DNA of 64,000 nucleotides from Succinivibrio dextrinosolvens (GTDB lineage Bacteria; Pseudomonadota; Gammaproteobacteria; Enterobacterales; Succinivibrionaceae). The notes beneath the pieces were generated by a model. That model ran no database searches and was not told the DNA's origin. It saw nothing but the letters and a program-made list of their open reading frames with translations. The position numbers and the translations under genes were made by a program. Positions 8,562 to 16,249 of the stretch are shown one piece after another. Within the stretch, counting starts at the first letter, position 1. Each line of letters starts with the position of its first letter. The DNA is taken from assembly GCF_900116345.1 (NCBI RefSeq), contig NZ_FPAH01000007.1, positions 1 through 64,000 on the forward strand. The letters are read 5' to 3'.

Positions 8562-9239
8562 ATGAACAGTGAACTAATACAATCAACACTTAATATTCTG
8601 CAGAATGAATTTGCAAAATCCATATATGAAACCGCTCTGATGATCGGTATATCCTTTTCCTTAAGTCTGGTTTTCGGACTTGCCCTGGGATTTGTACTGT
8701 ATCTGACTTCCGGTAAGACCTTTTTTGAGAGAACCATAAGTCTGAACAAGACGGTATCAGCGTTTATCAATATTATCCGCTCCATACCATTTATCATTCT
8801 GGTGGTATTCTCACTGCCTTTAACCTTTATTCTGGTGGGCACCAAGATCGGACCGATTGCAGCTTCAGTTCCACTTTCAATTGCAGCCATTGTCTTCTTT
8901 GCAAGACTGGTTGAAAGTGCCCTAAAAGAGGTTGATGCAGGTGTCATTGAGGCTGCCATAGCAACAGGTGCCTCACATTTTCTGATTATCAAGAATGTGC
9001 TTTTAGTTGAAGCCGCACCAGCAATTGTCAGAGGTATTACCATAACCTTTATCAACCTTATCGGCTGCTCAGCAATGGCCGGAATGGTCGGTGGCGGAGG
9101 TATCGGTAATCTTGCAATCCAGTATGGCTACTATCGTTATGAAACCGGTGTTATGATCTTTACCATTGTGGTACTGGTTGTCATCGTACAGCTGGCTCAG
9201 CTTACCGGCGACAGAATTGCAAAACTGCTGACCCACTAA
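8562..9239 (+). CDS. metI: Methionine ABC transporter permease MetI
   Basis: 225 residues with about five hydrophobic membrane spans and a typical permease EAA-type loop (EAAIATGASHFLIIKNVLL, about 126-145) that docks with MetN. Length matches MetI (about 217). It starts immediately after the metN stop, with translation probably coupled. It forms the inner-membrane channel of the MetNIQ importer. The downstream gene, an aminotransferase, begins 21 bases later and belongs to the same transcript, which ends at the hairpin at 10481. Confidence 0.94.
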   Translation: MNSELIQSTLNILQNEFAKSIYETALMIGISFSLSLVFGLALGFVLYLTSGKTFFERTISLNKTVSAFINIIRSIPFIILVVFSLPLTFILVGTKIGPIAASVPLSIAAIVFFARLVESALKEVDAGVIEAAIATGASHFLIIKNVLLVEAAPAIVRGITITFINLIGCSAMAGMVGGGGIGNLAIQYGYYRYETGVMIFTIVVLVVIVQLAQLTGDRIAKLLTH

Positions 9240-9260
9240 ACTGACAGAATAAGGATACTC

Positions 9261-10421
9261 ATGATTACTCTAAGTGAAAGAACAAAATACTTTACTGATT
9301 CGGTCATACGCCGTATGACCAGAATCTGCAACGGCTGCGGCGCCATCAACCTCTCTCAGGGCTTTCCTGATAATCCGCCGCCAATTGAAATGACCAGAAG
9401 TCTTTCAGAGATTGCTCTTTCAGGACCTCATCAGTATTCAATCACCTTCGGTGCACAGGACACCAGAGAAGCTCTCTCAGCAAAAATTGAACACTTCTCT
9501 GGTATTCACTACAACCCTGATACCGAACTGTGTATAACCTGCGGCGGAACCGAGGCCATGATGAGTGCCGTCATGGCAACCTTAAATCCTGGCGATAAGA
9601 TTGCAATCTTCTCTCCTTTCTATGAGAACTACGGCGCTGATGCCATTCTCTGCGGAGCTGAGCCAATTTATGTTCCACTGCATACTCCTGATTTCTCCTT
9701 TGATGAGAAGGAACTGGAGAAAGCCTTTGCACAGGGAGCAAAAGCTCTGATCCTGTGCAACCCATCCAATCCTAGCGGTAAGGTCTTTACCCGTGATGAG
9801 CTTCTAACCATTGCAAAGCTTGTGGAGAAATACAATGCCTTTGTGATTACTGATGAGGTTTATGAGCATATTATCTTTGAGCCTTACCAGCATACCTATT
9901 TTGCCTCTTTAGAGGGAATGAGAGAGAGAACCATTATGTGTAACTCTCTCTCTAAGACCTACTCTATTACCGGCTGGAGATTAGGCTATGTTGCTGCTCC
10001 TCCTGAGGTTATGGACAGAATCAGAAAGGTACACGACTTTCTGACCGTGGGTGCAGCCGCCCCTCTGCAGAAAGCTATTATTCAGGGACTGACTCTTCCT
10101 GATTCCTACTATCAGGAGGTAAGAGCCCTCTTTACCCACAGAAAGAATCTTTTCTGCGGTGGACTTAGAAAGCTTAATCTTGATTTTTATGAGCCTCAGG
10201 GAACCTATTTTGTGATGGTGGATATCAGCTCCTTTGGCTATAAGGACGATTATGAGTTCTGTCTTGATCTGGCCAATAAGATTAAGGTCGGAGCAGTACC
10301 TGGATCCTCCTTCTTCAAGAAGAAGGAAAACCGCTATATAAGACTGCACTTTGCCAAATCAGATGAGGTTCTAAACAGTGCATTAAAGAATCTTGAAAAT
10401 ATATTTACGTTAAAAAAATAG
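9261..10421 (+). CDS. PLP class I aminotransferase (methionine/aromatic aminotransferase-like)
   Basis: 386 residues, fold type I. The PLP-binding lysine is Lys232 in NSLSKTYSITGWRLGY; NPSNPSG (168-174) and TDEVYEH (198-204) are the other conserved PLP-pocket motifs. Closest in pattern to the family containing E. coli YbdL (methionine-preferring), kynurenine aminotransferase and MtnE-like enzymes. It would interconvert methionine, or aromatic amino acids, with their 2-oxo acids in the cytoplasm. Its place behind metQNI favours methionine and 4-methylthio-2-oxobutanoate. The 2-oxoacid oxidoreductase operon that follows on a separate transcript could use or supply such oxo acids. Exact substrate is not deducible from sequence. 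Confidence 0.8.
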   Translation: MITLSERTKYFTDSVIRRMTRICNGCGAINLSQGFPDNPPPIEMTRSLSEIALSGPHQYSITFGAQDTREALSAKIEHFSGIHYNPDTELCITCGGTEAMMSAVMATLNPGDKIAIFSPFYENYGADAILCGAEPIYVPLHTPDFSFDEKELEKAFAQGAKALILCNPSNPSGKVFTRDELLTIAKLVEKYNAFVITDEVYEHIIFEPYQHTYFASLEGMRERTIMCNSLSKTYSITGWRLGYVAAPPEVMDRIRKVHDFLTVGAAAPLQKAIIQGLTLPDSYYQEVRALFTHRKNLFCGGLRKLNLDFYEPQGTYFVMVDISSFGYKDDYEFCLDLANKIKVGAVPGSSFFKKKENRYIRLHFAKSDEVLNSALKNLENIFTLKK

Positions 10422-10480
10422 CATCAGACTATAACTCTGCTGCATTTTATTTTATACAGATTTACACATACCTCGTTCAT

Positions 10481-10517
10481 AACTCCTTATTTTTCAATTA
10501 AATAAGGAGTTTTTTCT
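10481..10517 (+). terminator. Intrinsic terminator after the met transport operon
   Basis: A perfect 12-bp stem (10481-10492 with 10500-10511; outer bases AACTCCTTATTT) is followed by a T-run. It closes the metQNI-aminotransferase transcript. Confidence 0.9.
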
Positions 10518-10728
10518 TTGTCTAAATTCTTCATTATAGCCAATACTTATAACTGACAATAAAAATATAGTATTAGACAGATTTTTTCCTTTCTATAAAA
10601 TCATACCCATTAGATAACAATCTGAATTATTAAACAAATAAAGAGAATTATTCAGAAGTTATAACCACAGAAAAGAATAATAAAAAAAGCTATATAAAGT
10701 TATAGCTATTAACTATAAGGTTAGATAC
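10518..10728 (+). promoter_or_regulatory. AT-rich promoter region of the 2-oxoacid oxidoreductase operon
   Basis: Very AT-rich. No ATG occurs on the plus strand between the terminator and the gene start, so there is no ATG-initiated leader peptide here, unlike the two sulfur amino acid operons. Several TATAAA-like boxes make a single promoter choice unsafe. An AAGG ribosome site precedes the ATG at 10729. Confidence 0.35.
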
Positions 10729-11250
10729 ATGTACGAGATTTTATGGCATGGACGAGGCGGACAGGGTGCATTTACAGCAGCAAAGCTATTATCTGCAGCC
10801 TGGACCTTCAAGACAGATGAGAATAAGGCTTTAGCCTTCCCTTCCTTCGGTCCTGAAAGACGCGGTGCTCCGGTTCGTGCCTTTTCAAGACTGGGAACTG
10901 GCTCCCTGGGAGATCGCTCTCAGATAAGAAAAGCTGATTACGTTGTGTTCCTGGATGACACACTTTTTGATGATCATGCCTATGAGGAATTAAAGGACGG
11001 CGGAAAAATCATCCTGTGCACAGCTAAGAAAGTTGAGGATAACAGAGTCATCTGCATTGACGGTCAGAGAATTGCCCTGGAGATTCTGAAAAGACCTATC
11101 ACCAATACTGTGGTCCTAGGTGCACTGCTAAGTGAGTTCAAAGCCATAAGTGTTGAGAATTTAGAGTCAGCAGTAAGAAAGATTATGTCAGCAAAAATAG
11201 CACCTCTGAATCTTGAGGCTATTAAAAGGGCCTATGAGGAGGTTGCCTAA
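10729..11250 (+). CDS. 2-oxoacid:ferredoxin oxidoreductase, gamma subunit
   Basis: 173 residues, a complete POR gamma-type domain beginning with the typical ILWHGRGGQGAFTAAKLLS (residues 4-22). It is the first gene of a tight operon gamma-delta-alpha-beta, the order of four-subunit pyruvate or 2-oxoisovalerate ferredoxin oxidoreductases (POR/VOR). These cytoplasmic, oxygen-sensitive enzymes convert a 2-oxo acid plus CoA to acyl-CoA, CO2 and reduced ferredoxin, and can run in reverse. The stop abuts the next ATG. The CoA ligase gene at the end of the operon points to branched-chain or aromatic acids rather than pyruvate. An AAGG ribosome site precedes the start. Confidence 0.88.
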   Translation: MYEILWHGRGGQGAFTAAKLLSAAWTFKTDENKALAFPSFGPERRGAPVRAFSRLGTGSLGDRSQIRKADYVVFLDDTLFDDHAYEELKDGGKIILCTAKKVEDNRVICIDGQRIALEILKRPITNTVVLGALLSEFKAISVENLESAVRKIMSAKIAPLNLEAIKRAYEEVA

Positions 11251-11532
11251 ATGATTCGTGATGCAAAGGACTTTACATCCCTGGGCAACATCCCGTTTGC
11301 ACCGGCCTACGAACATACTCTGGTTTCGGTCAACAGCGGTTTCAGAACTGAAAAACCGGTATGCGACAGGGAAAAATGCAACGGCTGCTTTCTTTGCTAC
11401 CTGTACTGCCCTGACGGAGTTATCAGCAAGGATGGTGAAAAAGTTGTCATAGATTATGACTACTGCAAGGGCTGCGGAATCTGTCAGAAGATCTGCCGTA
11501 AGAACGCAATTGTGATGGAGAAGGAAAGATAA
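11251..11532 (+). CDS. 2-oxoacid:ferredoxin oxidoreductase, delta (2[4Fe-4S] ferredoxin) subunit
   Basis: 93 residues. Two four-cysteine motifs are visible: CNGCFLCYLYCP (about residues 46-57) and CKGCGICQKICR (about 71-82), each binding one [4Fe-4S] cluster. The second lacks the usual proline after the last Cys, a minor variation. It carries electrons between the TPP centre on the beta subunit and external ferredoxin. Start directly follows the gamma stop (TAAATG), and its stop overlaps the alpha start (TAATG), so all subunits are translationally coupled. The small size and position between gamma and alpha match the POR/VOR delta subunit. Confidence 0.92.
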   Translation: MIRDAKDFTSLGNIPFAPAYEHTLVSVNSGFRTEKPVCDREKCNGCFLCYLYCPDGVISKDGEKVVIDYDYCKGCGICQKICRKNAIVMEKER

Positions 11533-12689
11533 TGACCAAGGAGTTTCTCTCAGGTAATGAAGCATTTGCTTATGGAGTAAAGCTCTCAAAGCCTCATGTT
11601 ATCTCTGCCTATCCGATTACCCCACAGACCACTGTGGTAGAAAAGCTGGCAACTCTTGTAGAGAGCGGAGAATTAAAAGCAGATTTCATCCATGTTGAGT
11701 CAGAGCATTCAGCCCTATCAGCTGCTATAGGCGCAAGTGCCGTAGGTGCCAGAACCTTTACAGCAACCTCGTCTCAGGGGCTTCTGTATATGGCTGAATG
11801 CCTTCCTTATGCAGCAGGCGGAAGATTTCCGATTGTAATGATGAATGCCAATCGTTCTACTGCTCTGCCATGGAATATCTACGGTGATCAGCGAGATTCA
11901 CTGACACTTCTGGATTCCGGCTGGATTCAGTCATATGCCAAGGATGCCCAGGAGGCTTTAGATCTGGCTTTAATGAGTTTCTATATTGCAGAGGATAAAA
12001 GAGTTGCTACCCCTGTAATGGTAAACCTGGACGGCTTTACACTGACTCATACCTATGAGGCGGTTGAGGTACCGTCAGATAAGGAAGCGGAGGGATTTCT
12101 TCCAGATTATGAAACAGATAACAAACTCTCACTTGAAGAACCAAAGAATATGGCCTTCACTGCAGGACCAGACACCAATACCGAATTTAAGTATAAGGAA
12201 CATCTGGGCGTACTTGCAGCAAGAGATGTCATTACTGAGTGTGAAAGACGTTTTAAGCAGTTCTTCAAACGACAGTACTCAGGACTTGTTGAACAGTACC
12301 GTACAGAGGACGCTGAATACGTAATCATAACTCTGGGCACACTGTACAAGAGCGTCTGCGAGTGTGTGGATAAGCTTCGAGATGAGGGTAGGAAAGTCGG
12401 CTGCCTCAGACTCAGATATTTAAGACCATTTCCTCATGAAGAGCTGATCTCAGCTTTAAAGGGAACCAGAGCTATCGGAGTTTTGGAGAAGGATATCTCT
12501 TTTGGTAATGAGGGAACTGTCTATACCAATGTCTGCTCAGCTCTGCAGCATCAGGGAATAGCAAACCCCTGCTCAAACTATATAGCAGGACTTGGAGGAA
12601 GAGATGTACCGCTTACAGATATAGAGGAAATATTCTCAGATCTGGAGCATGAACAGTCAGGCGTCCGTTTTGTAGGACTTGAGGAATAA
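11532..12689 (+). CDS. 2-oxoacid:ferredoxin oxidoreductase, alpha subunit
   Basis: 385 residues. The N-terminal half has the pyrimidine-binding-type domain pattern of POR alpha (SGNEAFAYGVKLSKP, AYPITPQTTVVEKLA, VESEHSALSAAIGAS), and the C-terminal third is the transketolase-C-like domain. Length is typical of the four-subunit form. It pairs with the beta subunit to build the TPP active site and to bind the 2-oxo acid and CoA. Overlaps delta by one base and is two bases from beta. The residues alone do not separate pyruvate from 2-oxoisovalerate or arylpyruvate specificity; genome context suggests the latter groups. Confidence 0.92.
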   Translation: MTKEFLSGNEAFAYGVKLSKPHVISAYPITPQTTVVEKLATLVESGELKADFIHVESEHSALSAAIGASAVGARTFTATSSQGLLYMAECLPYAAGGRFPIVMMNANRSTALPWNIYGDQRDSLTLLDSGWIQSYAKDAQEALDLALMSFYIAEDKRVATPVMVNLDGFTLTHTYEAVEVPSDKEAEGFLPDYETDNKLSLEEPKNMAFTAGPDTNTEFKYKEHLGVLAARDVITECERRFKQFFKRQYSGLVEQYRTEDAEYVIITLGTLYKSVCECVDKLRDEGRKVGCLRLRYLRPFPHEELISALKGTRAIGVLEKDISFGNEGTVYTNVCSALQHQGIANPCSNYIAGLGGRDVPLTDIEEIFSDLEHEQSGVRFVGLEE

Positions 12690-12691
12690 CT

Positions 12692-13588
12692 ATGAGCGTT
12701 AATGTAAATACTCTAAGAGAAGAGGAATTCTTCTTCGGCCACAAGGCCTGTGCTGGCTGCGGCGGAGCCCTGGCAGTGAGAATCGCGCTCAAGGTTATAG
12801 GACCAAACGCGATTGCGACAATTCCTGCAGGCTGTATGTCTGCTGTCGGTTTTAACTTTCCACAGCTGTGCTTTAAGAACAACGCCATAATTTCAACCTT
12901 TGCCGGTACCGCCTCAATGATGACAGGAATTGAAGCCGGACTTAAGGCTTTAGGCAAGAAGGATTACAAAGTGGTGGGCTTTGCTGGAGACGGCGGTACT
13001 GCGGATATCGGTATCCAGGCACTGTCAGGAGCAATCGACAGAAACGACGATGTACTCTACATATGCTATGACAACGAAGCCTATATGAACACCGGTATTC
13101 AGAAAAGTTCGTTAACCCCTTTCGGAGCTAAAACAACAACCACTCCGGCAGGAAGAAATATTAAAGGAAATCAGAAGGTTAAGAAAAACATGTTTGAGAT
13201 TGTGGCAGCACACGGCATCAGCTACTGCGCCACAGCCAGCATAGGTTATCTTCAGGATTTCATGAACAAGGTGGAGAAAGCCGCCTCGATCAAGGGAACC
13301 TCCTACATTCATGTACTGGCTCCATGTCCTACCGGCTGGGGAATCAGAACCGACGAGTGTATTGAGGTAGCCAAGGAAGTAGTGGACTGCGGTCTGTGGT
13401 ATCTGGCCGAGTATGAAAACGGTACCTACAGACTTAACCGAAGACCACGAGAGTTTACAGATGTGGCCCACTACATAAAGCGTCAGGATCGCTTCAGACA
13501 CTTAAGCGACCTGGAGATTAAAGAGATTATCTTGCAGAGAGATGCCAAATGGCAGCTTCTGGATAAACAATACTTTTCAAAAAATTAA
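12692..13588 (+). CDS. 2-oxoacid:ferredoxin oxidoreductase, beta (TPP) subunit
   Basis: 298 residues. The thiamine diphosphate motif is clear: GDGGTADIGIQ ending with YDNEAYMNTG (about residues 94-135). KACAGCGGALAVR near residue 21 and further cysteines in the C-terminal half (for example CPTGWG) are consistent with a beta-subunit iron-sulfur cluster. It performs decarboxylation or, in reverse, carboxylation. It is followed 23 bases later by the PaaK-like ligase, with an AGAGGATAT ribosome site in the gap, so all five genes are likely one transcript ending at the hairpin near 14966. Confidence 0.92.
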   Translation: MSVNVNTLREEEFFFGHKACAGCGGALAVRIALKVIGPNAIATIPAGCMSAVGFNFPQLCFKNNAIISTFAGTASMMTGIEAGLKALGKKDYKVVGFAGDGGTADIGIQALSGAIDRNDDVLYICYDNEAYMNTGIQKSSLTPFGAKTTTTPAGRNIKGNQKVKKNMFEIVAAHGISYCATASIGYLQDFMNKVEKAASIKGTSYIHVLAPCPTGWGIRTDECIEVAKEVVDCGLWYLAEYENGTYRLNRRPREFTDVAHYIKRQDRFRHLSDLEIKEIILQRDAKWQLLDKQYFSKN

Positions 13589-13611
13589 CGATTTAAAAGA
13601 GGATATTTAAA

Positions 13612-14949
13612 ATGCCTATTAACGATAGCAAATACTGGAATAAGGATCTGGAGACTATTTCTCGAGAGGATCTTGAAAAACAGCAGCTTATTGATCTTAA
13701 GAAGATCGTCAAATACGCCTACGATAACTCTCCTTACTACAAGAGAGCTTTTGACAATGCAGGTGTAAAGCCAGAGGACATCGTAACCCTAAAGGATATC
13801 GAGAAGTTCCCATTCATGGATAAAAAGACCCAGCGCGATACTCAGGGCAAGGGTTCTTTCCTGGGTGAACTGTGTGCTGTACCTGAGAATGATGTGGTCT
13901 TTATTTCAACTTCATCAGGTTCAACCGGCGTTCCAACCATCTCTCCTTTCACTCAGAAGGATTTTGATGAGTTCCAGGAAACCGAGGCCCGCTGGTTCTG
14001 GCAGGTTGGTGTAAGACCAAATGACCGTTATGTACATGCACTGAACTTTTCTCTGTACGTGGGAGGACCTGATGTTATCGGTGCCCAGAAGACCGGAGCA
14101 CTTTGCATCTGGGGCGGTACCCTGCCATCAGAAAGACTGCTGTGGGTTCTGCAGAACTATAAGCCAACCGTAATCTGGACCTCTCCATCATATGCATGGC
14201 AGTTAGGTGAGAAGGCCTTAAAGAACGGAATCGATCCTAAGAAGGATTTAAACATCAAGAAGATCATTGTTGCAGGTGAGCTTGGAGGTTCCATCAACGA
14301 AACCCGTAAGGCAATCGAGGAGCTGTGGGGCGCTGAGGTTTATGACTTCTACGGTCTGTCTGATATCTTCGGAGCCTGTGCTGCAATGTGTGAATACAAG
14401 GATGGTCTTCACATCGCTGAGAATCACATTCTGGTTGAAACTGTTGATCCTCAGACTGGTGAAGTGCTGCCTCCAGGTTCAAAGGGTGAGTTCGTATTCA
14501 CAACTCTGCGTAAGCATGCCCGTCCTCTGATCCGTTTCAGAACAGGTGATATCGGCTGGATCGACACCTCAGTCTGCAAGTGCGGAAGAACTCATGGCCG
14601 AATCCATGTTCTAGGACGTAAGGATGATATGTTCATCGTAAGTGCAGTTAACGTCTTCCCATCAGATGTTGAGGCAGGTATCAGAAGTATTCCAGGTCTT
14701 ACCGGTGAGTACCGCATCAGAATCTTCGATCAGGATTACACCTGCAAGTATGCGGTAGAAGTTGAGAAAAAGGCAGAGAACGATCAGGACGATGCAGAGG
14801 TAATCAGCACCGTATCCAACACTCTCAAGGCCAGAATCGGTGTAAAACCAGCCAACGTGGTGGTGCATAAGGATGGAGGTCTGAATACCCGCTCTGAGCA
14901 TAAGTCAAAGCGTGTAATCGACGAACGTGAACACAAGCTCGCCTCATAA
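13612..14949 (+). CDS. Phenylacetate-CoA ligase family (PaaK-like) acyl-CoA synthetase
   Basis: 445 residues, the usual size of PaaK-type AMP-forming ligases. The phosphate-binding loop is SSGSTGVPT (about residues 102-110), the adenine region FYGLSDIFG (about 246-254) and the ribose/hinge motif RTGDIGWI (about 308-315); a small cysteine cluster CKCGRTHGR follows. It activates a carboxylic acid (phenylacetate, indoleacetate or branched short-chain acids in this family) to its CoA thioester. In an operon with a 2-oxoacid:ferredoxin oxidoreductase it can feed acyl-CoA for reductive carboxylation to 2-oxo acids and then amino acids, as known in rumen anaerobes, or work in amino acid fermentation. 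Direction is not decided by sequence. Confidence 0.85.
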   Translation: MPINDSKYWNKDLETISREDLEKQQLIDLKKIVKYAYDNSPYYKRAFDNAGVKPEDIVTLKDIEKFPFMDKKTQRDTQGKGSFLGELCAVPENDVVFISTSSGSTGVPTISPFTQKDFDEFQETEARWFWQVGVRPNDRYVHALNFSLYVGGPDVIGAQKTGALCIWGGTLPSERLLWVLQNYKPTVIWTSPSYAWQLGEKALKNGIDPKKDLNIKKIIVAGELGGSINETRKAIEELWGAEVYDFYGLSDIFGACAAMCEYKDGLHIAENHILVETVDPQTGEVLPPGSKGEFVFTTLRKHARPLIRFRTGDIGWIDTSVCKCGRTHGRIHVLGRKDDMFIVSAVNVFPSDVEAGIRSIPGLTGEYRIRIFDQDYTCKYAVEVEKKAENDQDDAEVISTVSNTLKARIGVKPANVVVHKDGGLNTRSEHKSKRVIDEREHKLAS

Positions 14950-14965
14950 GACAGCTTGAAAATAT

Positions 14966-15003
14966 AAGGCATCAGTAAAACTCCGTTAAACTGATGCCTT
15001 TTT
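14966..15003 (+). terminator. Intrinsic terminator after the oxidoreductase-ligase operon
   Basis: AAGGCATCAGT (14966-14976) pairs with ACTGATGCCTT (14990-15000) and is followed by T residues. Confidence 0.88.
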
Positions 15004-15144
15004 AAGCACTTTTAAATCACCAAAATAGGGAAAAACTACAGAATTCAGCCTGAATTTCCACGAAATAGATATTTTTTAAAAAAAGTTCTTTATTTCATTT
15101 TTCTGTTGTTGTATAAATAAATTAAACAAAGGGAATATTTTACT

Positions 15145-15261
15145 ATGACAAATTTACATTTACATAGCAGAACAGAGAACACAGACATCAGTCTGCGTGC
15201 CAGTTCCTTTGTTTTCTCTCCAAAGAACCTCTCTTTATACTGTTGTTGCTGTTGTTGTTAA
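15145..15261 (+). CDS. Polycysteine leader peptide upstream of the cysteine synthesis operon
   Basis: A 38-codon ORF with an AAAGGGA Shine-Dalgarno (15128-15134) ten bases before the ATG. The peptide starts MTNLHLHSRTEN and ends LSLYCCCCCC right before TAA. The six Cys codons are TGT TGT TGC TGT TGT TGT. No transmembrane segment or domain is present. It lies 105 bases upstream of a methyltransferase, cystathionine gamma-lyase-like and cysteine synthase-like operon. I infer a cysteinyl-tRNA-sensing attenuator. Hairpins follow: GCTGTT/AACAGC (15248-15271) overlaps the last Cys codons, then perfect 8-bp stems at 15283-15301 and 15307-15327. None has a T-run, so translational or Rho-dependent control is more likely than an intrinsic terminator. 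A TATAAA box at 15112-15117 may be the -10. Confidence 0.72.
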   Translation: MTNLHLHSRTENTDISLRASSFVFSPKNLSLYCCCCCC

Positions 15262-15366
15262 GATAAACAGCTAATACAGGCATTTACTTTAATAAAGTAA
15301 AGTTACATCAAAGCAGAAAGCTTTGATTACTGCAATAAAAATCAACACAGAAAGTGGGATTGAAAA
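15262..15366 (+). promoter_or_regulatory. Structured leader RNA between the polycysteine ORF and the methyltransferase gene
   Basis: TTTACTTT/AAAGTAAA (15283-15301) and ATCAAAGC/GCTTTGAT (15307-15327, loop AGAAA) are perfect stems. The last Cys codons can form GCTGTT/AACAGC (15248-15271), which a stalled or terminating ribosome would cover. No U-run follows any stem. The ribosome site of the next gene is GTGGGA, about 15355-15360. Confidence 0.45.
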
Positions 15367-16224
15367 ATGACAACATATCAGGGCAGCGTTACAGCCAGAA
15401 TTTGCGCATGGGCAAGAGCATACTATTCAAAAAGCGAAAATCAGCCAAGTTTTAATGATTATCTTGCAGAGAAAATCATTGAGGAAGACAGAAGATTACT
15501 TCTAAGGCTGATACTTAAAAACCGCAGACAGCAGCAGGGGGTTTTCAAGAAAAAGGTTCTTGATCTGCTCCTGCCAATTCCGGTCTCCAGAAGCATCTTT
15601 GCTGAGCGCGAATTTACTGAATTCAAAAAGAAAAATCCTAATGCTCAGTATCTTATTCTAGGAGCTGGTCTTGATACCTTTGCCTGGAGAAACGAGTCAG
15701 AGAATATCAGCTTCTTTGAGGTTGACCATCCTTTCTTCCAGAACATCAAAAAGCAGAGGATCACAAATCTTAAGCTTGAAAACAGGGCGATCTTCGTACC
15801 TGTAGATTTCAGAACCGACTCTCTTTTAGAAAAGCTTGAAGAAGCCGGCTTTGACAGCAGCAGACCAACCTTTGTAACCATCATGGGCGTGTCCTATTAC
15901 CTGAACTTTGAAACCTTCCTCTCTACCCTGAGAGATATCCGCAAGCTTTCTTCAAATCTGACAGTTCTCTTTGATTTTTATGAAGAAAAATCACTGACCG
16001 ATACAGATGGACGTTTTGAGGAGTTACGAAATCTCACCTCAAAACTTGGGGAGCCAATGAGTGAAGGCTATAAGGCTAAGAGTGTTGTCAAAGGGCTTGA
16101 GGAGCTGGGTTTTAACGTTCTACATCTTAATCCTGAACAGATTAAGGAACAGTTTATAACCGGACATATTCATAACCTTAAGGGCTACAGCAACGTTCAC
16201 TTTATAAAAGCAGAAAAGAACTAA
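15367..16224 (+). CDS. Class I SAM-dependent methyltransferase (leucine carboxyl methyltransferase-like family)
   Basis: 285 residues. SAM motif I is YLILGAGLDTFAWRN (about residues 95-109), and EVDHP (about 118-122) supplies the acidic SAM-ribose residue; the short basic stretch before it and the overall pattern match the LCMT/PpmA-like methyltransferase family, often annotated as polyketide O-methyltransferase. The substrate is unknown. As first gene of a cysteine operon it recalls Bacillus subtilis yrrT, a methyltransferase that heads the mccAB methionine-to-cysteine operon, though the subfamily differs. It could convert SAM to SAH and so commit methionine sulfur to homocysteine. That role is inference from context. 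Confidence 0.75.
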   Translation: MTTYQGSVTARICAWARAYYSKSENQPSFNDYLAEKIIEEDRRLLLRLILKNRRQQQGVFKKKVLDLLLPIPVSRSIFAEREFTEFKKKNPNAQYLILGAGLDTFAWRNESENISFFEVDHPFFQNIKKQRITNLKLENRAIFVPVDFRTDSLLEKLEEAGFDSSRPTFVTIMGVSYYLNFETFLSTLRDIRKLSSNLTVLFDFYEEKSLTDTDGRFEELRNLTSKLGEPMSEGYKAKSVVKGLEELGFNVLHLNPEQIKEQFITGHIHNLKGYSNVHFIKAEKN

Positions 16225-16249
16225 AAAAGAGAAAACAAGGAAATTAATC

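Noticed and set aside
15241-15258. TGT-rich run as a simple microsatellite
   Set aside because: The run has a TGC in the third position, is in frame with a well-placed start and ribosome site, and stops exactly at a stop codon before sulfur genes, so a coding leader is the better reading.
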